A DNA stretch of 64,000 bases from Marinobacter similis (GTDB lineage Bacteria > Pseudomonadota > Gammaproteobacteria > Pseudomonadales > Oleiphilaceae). Shown here piece after piece: positions 57,890 through 64,000 of this stretch. The first letter of the stretch is position 1, and every line of letters starts with the position of its first letter. The stretch spans positions 1,240,001-1,304,000 of the forward strand of contig NZ_CP007151.1 in the NCBI RefSeq assembly GCF_000830985.1, given 5' to 3'. The translations under genes and the position numbers were made by a program. Under the pieces are notes generated by a model. That model was not told the DNA's origin and ran no database searches. It worked only from the letters and a program-made list of their open reading frames with translations.

Positions 57890-58870
57890 CTAGCGGCCAA
57901 ATCTTGAACGGTAGGCGCCAGGCGCCAAGCCAGTGTGCTTCCGGAACAGCCGGCTGAATGAGCTGACATCCTCATATCCGACAGTGTTTATTATTTCGTC
58001 AATTGGCCGTCGCGATGTTTCCAGATGATGACGGGCGTGCTCCACCCGCAGCAACTGCAAATAGGTGTTCGGGGTGTCGCCAGTGGCCGCCTTGAAGCGC
58101 CGCAACAGAGAGCGCTCGCTAAGACCCGCCTGATGAGCGAGTTCCGATAACGCAATGGTTTGGGTGAAGTGACTGTCCAGCCAGTCCTGCAGCTGCAGGA
58201 CCGTAGCGTCGGCGTGGTAGCGTTTTGCCTGAAGGGCGCTGTACGGCGCCTGGCTGGTACGCCCGGCGTCAATCACAAACGCCTTGGCCAGCTGCCGGGA
58301 CGCATCTGGTCCGGCGTAACGCTCCACCAGATACACCCCCAGATCCCACCAGGCCATGCCACCGCCGGCACAGGCAATGTCGCCATCAACCGTCACCAGC
58401 TTTTCCGGCCGGCAGATTACCCCCGGATAACGCTGACGGAACTGATTGCTGAAGCCCCAGTGGGTGGTTGCCTCGCGGCCATTCAGCAGCCCCGCCTCCG
58501 CCAAAAGAAACGCTCCGGTGCAATTACTCGCCAACAGCTTTGGAGCGCTGTCCTGTTGCGATAACCAGCCCACCAGCTGCCGGTTGTGTGTGAGCACGTC
58601 GATGATGGGGGCGCCAATGGTGGGCACGATAATGATATCCGCCGGCGACAACTCACCATCATTCCAGCTGCCATCGGCCAGCAGGGTGATGCCATTGATG
58701 CAGCGGCAGGGATCGCCGTTCTCGGTGAGAAGGCGGGTTCGGAACAGCGGTTCGGGCGGTTCGCCGTGGATTCTGGCCCAGGTCACACCGGCCAGACGGA
58801 ACAGGTCAATAATCCCCGTTATGGCGCTGGCAAGGGCGCCGTCGAAACCAATTACCGCAACACTGTGCAT
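57890..58870 (-). CDS. GlxA family AraC-type transcriptional regulator
   Basis: Predicted 326-residue regulator. The N-terminal part is a DJ-1/PfpI-like amidotransferase fold, with IIIVPTIGAPIIDVLTHNRQ and LLASNCTGAFLLAEAGLLNG around the nucleophile-elbow Cys, and ATTHWGF. The C-terminal AraC domain begins IALSELAHQAGLSERSLLRR and ends TVGYEDVSSFSRLFRKHTGL. GlxA relatives regulate amine, amino-acid or fatty-acid catabolism. ATG 58870 has a GGAGG site. It is divergent from the acyl-CoA dehydrogenase gene and may regulate it. Hairpin copy C lies in this spacer. Confidence 0.88.
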   Translation of the reverse strand: MHSVAVIGFDGALASAITGIIDLFRLAGVTWARIHGEPPEPLFRTRLLTENGDPCRCINGITLLADGSWNDGELSPADIIIVPTIGAPIIDVLTHNRQLVGWLSQQDSAPKLLASNCTGAFLLAEAGLLNGREATTHWGFSNQFRQRYPGVICRPEKLVTVDGDIACAGGGMAWWDLGVYLVERYAGPDASRQLAKAFVIDAGRTSQAPYSALQAKRYHADATVLQLQDWLDSHFTQTIALSELAHQAGLSERSLLRRFKAATGDTPNTYLQLLRVEHARHHLETSRRPIDEIINTVGYEDVSSFSRLFRKHTGLAPGAYRSRFGR

Positions 58871-58895
58871 GATGCCTCCAAAGTAGGGTGCTGGT

Positions 58896-58987
58896 GCGGG
58901 TATTGTTTCCGGGACTGTGTGCAGCAGGGATGCTGCACGCAAGCGTACAGGGACGTATTTACAGCGTGTCCCGGGAACAATACCCGC
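58896..58987 (+). repeat. Clamped double-GGA hairpin repeat, copy C
   Basis: Arms at 58896-58915 and 58968-58987 pair over 20 bp with a single U-G exception on the plus strand. The 52-nt loop contains TGCAGCAGGGATGCTGCA, a perfect 7-bp stem with a GGGA loop, and TACAGGGACGTA with a second GGGA loop. GTACAGGGACGT at 58945-58956 matches the CsrA in-vitro consensus RUACARGGAUGU at 11 of 12 positions. It lies 26 bp from the AraC start and 117 bp upstream of the dehydrogenase ATG. Confidence 0.85.
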
Positions 58988-59018
58988 GTCGGCAGCCGGG
59001 CGGTTCAACTAATTGGCG

Positions 59019-59032
59019 ATATTGGCCAATAT
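59019..59032. promoter_or_regulatory. Palindrome in acyl-CoA dehydrogenase promoter region
   Basis: ATATTGGCCAATAT is a perfect 14-bp palindrome, 72 bp before the dehydrogenase ATG. It overlaps a possible -10 (TATTAT at 59030-59035), so a repressor site is plausible. The binding protein is unknown. Confidence 0.45.
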
Positions 59033-59103
59033 TATGTCATAAATGCCGGTTTTCTAACCCTTGTCGCTGTGACACTCTGTGTGCCATTAAAAGGAGAAGC
59101 ACA

Positions 59104-60906
59104 ATGACCGACACCCTGATCGATCGCCGCGACCTGGCGTTTCAGCTCTACGAAGTCCTCGATACCGAGACTCTGACTGAACGCGAGCGCTTCAGTGAGC
59201 ACAGCCGTGACACCTTCGATGCCGTGGTTGAAACCGCCGACCGCATCGCCCGGGACAAGTTTGCCACCCACAACAGCGCCGCCGACAAAGACGAGCCAAA
59301 ATTCGTGGATGGTGCCGTGGAAATGCTCCCGGCCGTCAAAGAGGCTTTTGACGCCTATGCCGAGGCCGGGTTCATTGCCGGGCGCTACGACTACGATCTG
59401 GGTGGAATGCAGCTGCCGGAATCAGTCATGGCGGCCTGCAACGGCTTCTTCACCGCAGCCAACCCAGGCACGGCCGGTTATCCGTTCCTGACCACCGCTG
59501 CGGCCAACCTCATTCGGGTGTTTGGTAACGAACAGCAGCAGCAAACTTACCTGCCGCACATGCTGTCAGGTCGCTTTACCGGCACCATGGCGCTGACTGA
59601 GCCCCACGCCGGTTCGTCGCTGGCGGACATCCGCACCTCGGCGACACCAACCGACGACGGCGACTACCTGATCAAGGGCGCGAAAATCTACATCTCCGGC
59701 GGCGAACAGTCGCTGACGGAGAACATCGTGCACATGGTGCTGGCCAAGATTAAGGGTGCACCGGCCGGGGTTAAAGGCATCTCGCTGTTCATCGTGCCCA
59801 AGTTCGTGGTGGATGAGGACGGTAACGCCACCGAACGCAACGGGGTGAACCTGGCCGGGCTGATTCACAAGCTGGGCTACCGCGGTACCACCTCCACCGC
59901 ATTGAGCTTTGGTGATGACGCTCCGTGCCATGGCTATCTGGTGGGCGAGCCGCACCAGGGCCTGAAGTACATGTTCCAGATGATGAACGAGGCCCGCGTG
60001 GGCGTTGGTTTCGGTGCGGCTGTCATCGGTTATCGCGGCTATATGCACAGCCTGGAGTATGCCAAGGACCGGCTGCAGGGTCGCAAGCCGTCGGAAAAGA
60101 ACCCGGAAGCACCTCAGGTGCCGATCATCGAGCACGCCGACGTGCGTCGCATGTTGCTGGCCCAGAAGGCCTACAGCGAAGGTGGCCTGGCGCTGTGCCT
60201 GTATGGCGCGCGGCTGATGGACGACCAGCACACTCACCCGGATGAGCAGAAGCGACAGGAAGCTGGCAAACTATTGGACCTGCTGACTCCGGTGATCAAG
60301 GCGTGGCCTTCCGAGTACGGGCCAAAAGCCAATGATCTGGCGATCCAGGTTTACGGTGGTGCCGGTTATACCCGGGAGTATCCGGTGGAGCAATGCTGGC
60401 GCGACAACCGTCTGAACCCTATTCATGAAGGCACCAACGGCATTCAGGCCCTGGACCTACTCGGGCGCAAGATCTGGCAGGACCAGAGTCACGGCCTGCA
60501 GCTGCTGATGCAGGAAATGCAGCTGGACCTCGAGGCCGCTACATCCGATCGCTGTCAGCAGTGGGCGCTGTCCTTGAGTGAAACCCTGCAGCAGGCAGTG
60601 AAAGTCACCCAGAGCCTGGGTAAGTCACTGATGAGTGAGAATCCGGACCGGGTGTTGGCCAACGCTTCGTGCTACCTGCACCTGTTTGGCCACATCATCG
60701 TGTCCTGGATGTGGCTGCGCCAGGCGAATGCAGCGGAGAAGGCGCTGGCGACCGTGAGCAACGACAATGAGCGCAATTTCTACCAGGGCAAGATTCAGGC
60801 GGCGCAGTATTTCTTCCATTGGGAACTGCCCACTGTGGCCCAGGACCTGGTATTGCTCAAGAACCAGGACGACACCTGCCTGGCGATGAAAACGGAGTGG
60901 TTCTGA
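59104..60906 (+). CDS. Acyl-CoA dehydrogenase with C-terminal extension
   Basis: Predicted 600-residue FAD enzyme introducing the 2,3 double bond into acyl-CoA. The length and C-terminal domain match the FadE/DmdC-type large acyl-CoA dehydrogenases. Motifs are GTMALTEPHAGSSLADIRTS, the FAD contact KIYISGGEQSLTENIVHMVL, a mid-domain ARVGVGFGAAVIGYRGY, and a late VYGGAGYTREYPVEQCWRDN with the RLNPIHEGTNGIQALDLLGR block. The ATG at 59104 is preceded by AAGGAGAAG. It is downstream of hairpin copy C and of a palindrome. Confidence 0.92.
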   Translation: MTDTLIDRRDLAFQLYEVLDTETLTERERFSEHSRDTFDAVVETADRIARDKFATHNSAADKDEPKFVDGAVEMLPAVKEAFDAYAEAGFIAGRYDYDLGGMQLPESVMAACNGFFTAANPGTAGYPFLTTAAANLIRVFGNEQQQQTYLPHMLSGRFTGTMALTEPHAGSSLADIRTSATPTDDGDYLIKGAKIYISGGEQSLTENIVHMVLAKIKGAPAGVKGISLFIVPKFVVDEDGNATERNGVNLAGLIHKLGYRGTTSTALSFGDDAPCHGYLVGEPHQGLKYMFQMMNEARVGVGFGAAVIGYRGYMHSLEYAKDRLQGRKPSEKNPEAPQVPIIEHADVRRMLLAQKAYSEGGLALCLYGARLMDDQHTHPDEQKRQEAGKLLDLLTPVIKAWPSEYGPKANDLAIQVYGGAGYTREYPVEQCWRDNRLNPIHEGTNGIQALDLLGRKIWQDQSHGLQLLMQEMQLDLEAATSDRCQQWALSLSETLQQAVKVTQSLGKSLMSENPDRVLANASCYLHLFGHIIVSWMWLRQANAAEKALATVSNDNERNFYQGKIQAAQYFFHWELPTVAQDLVLLKNQDDTCLAMKTEWF

Positions 60907-61094
60907 AGCGATAGGCCAAGAGCCGCTAGCCACGAACTAACGCGAACTAAATAGTGTCGGCCGTCATAGCGGCGGCCGGTAAGTGGCGAAATTCATCACT
61001 GTGAGCCAGACTTTACGGGTCCGCCGCTGCGGATGTGTCTCGGCATGTTGAGTCCCAATAAAAAGAATCACTCAACCACAAGGATGGATTAGCC

Positions 61095-61349
61095 ATGACA
61101 ACACCCAATGCGTCTTCGGCCGCCGTGCACTGGAGCGTGCAGGGAATGCTGGTGGAATACCTCACGTCTGGACGGCTGGCGGAAGTGGTCTATCGCGACA
61201 GCGCTGGCCAGATCCGCATGGTTCACGATGTCATCAGGGACCTGTTCAGCCGGGCTGGCCATGAATATATTCTGCTGGGCCGGGGCAGTATGGTCAGTCT
61301 TGACCACATCATCACCCTGGATGGTCGCACCCTTGCCGTAAGTCGTTAG
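61095..61349 (+). CDS. Conserved hypothetical small protein
   Basis: Predicted 84-residue soluble protein, probably beta-rich, with LVEYLTSGRLAEVVYRDSAG, QIRMVHDVIRDLFSRAGHEY and a closing ILLGRGSMVSLDHIITLDGR. The strand pattern is similar in outline to small SH3- or Rof-like proteins, but no specific family is claimed. AAGGA precedes ATG 61095. It sits alone between the dehydrogenase and a lipoprotein gene. Confidence 0.7.
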   Translation: MTTPNASSAAVHWSVQGMLVEYLTSGRLAEVVYRDSAGQIRMVHDVIRDLFSRAGHEYILLGRGSMVSLDHIITLDGRTLAVSR

Positions 61350-61441
61350 TAACCAAACGGTAATTCCCGAGTAATTGTATGTGGCGGTGTGTAACCGTAA
61401 CCTGATGTTGTTTTATCACGGACCAACAGAGGGACATGGTT

Positions 61442-61725
61442 ATGAACAAGTTCACACTGAGCGCGCTGGCATTTGCCATGACACTGGGTCTTGCCGCCTG
61501 CAGCTCCGAGGACGAAGGCGTCGATATGGATCAGGCTGCCGATAACGCCGAAGAGATGATGGACGATGCCGGCGATGCGGCCGAGAACACCTACGAGGAT
61601 GCGACTGGCCAAAGCGCCTGGGAGCAGACCGAGGACGCCGTTGAAGATACAGCCGAAGAAGTGGCGAGGCTGCTGAAGAAGCAGGTGAAGCCATGGAAGA
61701 AGGCTACGATGAAGCTACTCAGTAA
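61442..61725 (+). CDS. Small acidic lipoprotein, frame break
   Basis: Predicted 94-residue lipoprotein. The lipobox is LGLAAC, with the Cys near residue 20. The mature part is strongly acidic and repetitive, rich in Glu, Asp and Ala (QAADNAEEMMDDAGDAAENT). A missing G near 61663 otherwise turns the tail into a basic stretch; restoring it gives EVGEAAEEAGEAMEEGYDEA and a stop at 61723-61725. The acidic helix may bind cations or act as a spacer. Function is unknown. Confidence 0.7.
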
Positions 61726-61737
61726 ATGGGTATGAAG

Positions 61738-61769
61738 AACCGGCACAGGTCTCCTGTGCCGGTTTTTTT
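61738..61769 (+). terminator. Rho-independent terminator
   Basis: AACCGGCACAGG and CCTGTGCCGGTT pair perfectly over 12 bp around TCT, followed by a seven-base T run (61763-61769). It ends the small lipoprotein gene. Confidence 0.95.
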
Positions 61770-61924
61770 GCGTCTGGAGAAAAGAGTTGTGCACGAACCA
61801 GCGTGCAAAGACCCTTGTCAAAAAACAGTAACGGTTTCGACTTGTTCCTGTTTCTCCGTTGTCACAATTCCTGTCGAAACTGATCCCTCAATAACGAACG
61901 TCTGTTCTGATAAGAGAGGGAATC

Positions 61925-63940
61925 ATGGCCAAGCACGATCTTGATCCGAACTACCTGGATCCGAATTACGAACCGGTCGTCAACCAGACCGGCAACAACC
62001 CGTTCCATGAAGTGCTGGCTGCCCGGCTGAAGCGTCGTGCAGTCATGAAAGGCACCGTGGGTGCGGCGCTCGCCAGTATCATGGGCATGACTCTGGTCGG
62101 TTGTGACAGTGACAGTGACGGCGATGATGACAGCGCCGGTTCCGCGGCCAACGCGCAGACCGAGCTGGGCTTCAAGGCCGTCCCCGTGTCCAATGCCAAT
62201 CAGGTTGTTGTTCCCGAGGGCTATTCTGCCACGGCATTTCTGCCCTGGGGCACCCCGATTACCGGGTCTTACCCTGAGTTCCGAGCCGATGCCTCTAGCA
62301 CCGGCGCCGAGCAGGAACAGCAGGTGGGCATGCACCACGATGGGCTTCATTTCTTCCCGATTGACCAGAAGGCCGGGGGCAACAGCTCCACCGAAGGCCT
62401 GCTGGTGATGAACCACGAGTACATCAATCAGGCTGCCTTGCACCAGAATGGCGCAACCTATGTCGCCGGTGAGCGTCCTGCCGACGAGGTGCGCAAGGAA
62501 ATCGCCGCTCACGGTGTCTCCGTGGTACACATCAAGCAGGACAGCGAAGGCACATGGGACGTGGTGTTTGGCAGCCCATTCAATCGCCGAATTACCGGTG
62601 GCACCGAGATGGACATTCGTGGCCCGGTTCGTGGTAACGCCAAATTAGTGACCAAGTTCAGCCCGACCGGCACCGAGACCCGGGGCACGCTGAATAACTG
62701 CGCCATGGGTCCGACCCCCTGGGGCACCTACCTGGCCGCCGAGGAAAACTGGCACGGCTATTTTGCCAACAGCAATCCTGACCAGCCGCGCGAACAGACT
62801 CGTCATGGTGTTGGTAATTCCAGCCGTTACGATTGGGAACTGGCCGATAGTGGTGCCGACGAATACGTACGTTTTGACGTGACGCCGGGTCTTGGAGATC
62901 CAGACACAGACTACCGCAATGAAGCTAACACCTACGGCTACATGGTGGAAATTGACCCGTTCACCCCGGAAGCCAAGCCTCAGAAGCGCACAGCCCTGGG
63001 CCGTTTCGGCCACGAGGGGGTGATCTTCGCACCGGTAACCGAAGGCAAGCCGGTGGTGTGCTACTCCGGTGACGATTCCCGCTTCGAGTACATTTATAAG
63101 TTTGTCTCGTCCCAGCCATACTCGGCAGCAACCGCTGGTGGTTATCTGCTGGATGAGGGCACCCTCTACGTCGCCAAGTTTAATGACGACGGCAGCGGGG
63201 AATGGCTGGCCCTGTCCCTTGAAGATGCGGACTTCGCCGCTAAGGTGGCTGCTGCCGAAAGAACCATGGTTGGTGATATCGATTTCGATGGCTTCGAGGA
63301 TCAGGCTGACGTTCTGCTGAACACTCGCCTGGCCGCCGACATCGCCGGCGCCACGCCGATGGACCGCCCGGAATGGGGCGCTGTGGATCCGAACACCGGT
63401 GAGGTTTACTTCACCCTGACCAATAACTCCAACCGGACTGAAGAGCAGACCGACGCCGCCAACCCCCAGGCGGAAAACCGCACTGGCCATATTATTCGGT
63501 GGACGGAAGAGAACAACGACCATGCTGCGATCAGCTTTGACTGGGATATCTTTGTCTTTGGCGGCGAGCAGGGCACCGAAACGGTTGTCGACGGTGAGGC
63601 AGTCGTCACCTTGGACGACGACAACATCTTCAATAGCCCGGATGGCCTGTGGTTCGACTACAACGGCCGTCTGTGGATCCAGACCGATGGTTCTGACGCC
63701 GAGCCCTACCAGAACAACATGATGCTGGCGGCCAATCCGGTCACCCGCGAGATCAAGCGTTTCTTCGTGGGGCCGGTGGGTTGCGAAGTCACCGGTGTGG
63801 TGACCACGCCCGATGTGAAAACCATGTTTGTGAACATCCAGCATCCGGATGCCAACTGGCCCTTTGGCGCTGAGGGCGACCATCCCCGGGATGCCACGGT
63901 GATCGTGACTCGCAACGATGGGGGCGTGATCGGGGCGTAA
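61925..63940 (+). CDS. phoX: PhoX family phosphatase (DUF839), Tat-exported
   Basis: Predicted 671-residue secreted phosphatase. The signal near residues 35-58 is RLKRRAVMKGTVGAALASIM with lipobox-like LVGC, preceded by a 34-residue cytoplasmic leader. DUF839 blocks are QVGMHHDGLHFFPIDQKAGG, LLVMNHEYINQAALHQNG, MGPTPWGTYLAAEENWHGYF, FGHEGVIFAPVTEGKPVVCY and DNIFNSPDGLWFDYNGRLWI. The length is that of full PhoX. It binds Ca2+ and iron. A weak Pho-box-like pair at 61848-61865 lies upstream. It is the second PhoX-type gene in the window. Confidence 0.93.
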   Translation: MAKHDLDPNYLDPNYEPVVNQTGNNPFHEVLAARLKRRAVMKGTVGAALASIMGMTLVGCDSDSDGDDDSAGSAANAQTELGFKAVPVSNANQVVVPEGYSATAFLPWGTPITGSYPEFRADASSTGAEQEQQVGMHHDGLHFFPIDQKAGGNSSTEGLLVMNHEYINQAALHQNGATYVAGERPADEVRKEIAAHGVSVVHIKQDSEGTWDVVFGSPFNRRITGGTEMDIRGPVRGNAKLVTKFSPTGTETRGTLNNCAMGPTPWGTYLAAEENWHGYFANSNPDQPREQTRHGVGNSSRYDWELADSGADEYVRFDVTPGLGDPDTDYRNEANTYGYMVEIDPFTPEAKPQKRTALGRFGHEGVIFAPVTEGKPVVCYSGDDSRFEYIYKFVSSQPYSAATAGGYLLDEGTLYVAKFNDDGSGEWLALSLEDADFAAKVAAAERTMVGDIDFDGFEDQADVLLNTRLAADIAGATPMDRPEWGAVDPNTGEVYFTLTNNSNRTEEQTDAANPQAENRTGHIIRWTEENNDHAAISFDWDIFVFGGEQGTETVVDGEAVVTLDDDNIFNSPDGLWFDYNGRLWIQTDGSDAEPYQNNMMLAANPVTREIKRFFVGPVGCEVTGVVTTPDVKTMFVNIQHPDANWPFGAEGDHPRDATVIVTRNDGGVIGA

Positions 63941-64000
63941 GTTCAAATCTAAGCGGGTAACTTTTTCAAGCTGCCGCAAAGCGAGCTGGTACTTCCGAGG

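Noticed and set aside
61848..61865. Second Pho box upstream of the large PhoX gene
   Set aside because: CTGTTTC-N4-TTGTCAC has the right spacing but only about nine of fourteen matches. Too weak to list as a site.
62645..63979. 444-residue minus-strand open frame opposite the PhoX gene
   Set aside because: It is antisense to a protein with clear DUF839 motifs, has no ribosome site and no recognisable sequence. Long antisense frames are expected in GC-rich coding DNA.

Overview
This window looks like chromosomal DNA of a marine, heterotrophic gammaproteobacterium. The closest fit is Marinobacter or a near relative. This is inferred from gene content and moderately GC-rich codon use; no rRNA or tRNA is present to confirm it. 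The genes are mostly housekeeping and metabolic: fatty-acid and branched-chain amino-acid catabolism, phosphate scavenging, Na+/H+ exchange and envelope maintenance. I see no prophage, insertion sequence, CRISPR array or integron.

Layout. 1-2100: end of a CaiB/BaiF CoA-transferase gene, an enoyl-CoA hydratase and an IclR regulator. 2.1-6.4 kb: a GMC oxidoreductase and methylmalonate-semialdehyde dehydrogenase pair, divergent from a LysR gene across a perfect 14-bp-arm palindrome. 6.4-16.5 kb: ZIP transporter, Old Yellow Enzyme, a SelW-like protein, an L,D-transpeptidase, a radical SAM protein, a TauE/SafE permease, an AbiTii-like protein, an isoaspartyl methyltransferase and an astA/DUF1338 pair facing an Lrp gene. 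17-25.8 kb: fatty acyl-CoA ligase, LysR, a transglycosylase-like protein, DUF2059, an MBL-fold hydrolase, an M24-fold protein, VanZ and a parvulin. 25.9-30.1 kb: an ABC-F ATPase, DUF1415, a spermidine-synthase-like protein and a sirtuin, with two copies of an unusual hairpin repeat. 30.1-36 kb: amino-acid symporter with leucine dehydrogenase, AzlCD exporter, DUF3750 and dodecin. 36-43.8 kb: a CpxP/CpxRA stress module, YigZ, YciH and DadA. 43.9-49.2 kb: PhoD and PhoX behind a Pho box, an AlkK-like ligase and PpnP. 49.3-55.2 kb: a complete mrp operon. 55.5-64 kb: FadH, a GlxA-type AraC regulator, an acyl-CoA dehydrogenase with a third hairpin repeat upstream, small proteins and a second PhoX.

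Two window-wide points matter. First, at least 25 reading-frame breaks affect 21 otherwise intact conserved genes. Most are explained by loss of one base, usually from a short G or C run, so they look like uncorrected sequencing or assembly errors rather than real pseudogenes. These genes are annotated across the break. Second, three dispersed intergenic elements (27527-27641, 28256-28359, 58896-58987) share a conserved core of about 55 nt holding two small hairpins with GGA in the loops. Each core is closed by a long stem whose sequence differs between copies but stays paired, with G-U pairs in the core-forward orientation. They resemble clamped CsrA/RsmA-binding hairpins and are the best candidate here for something not well described.
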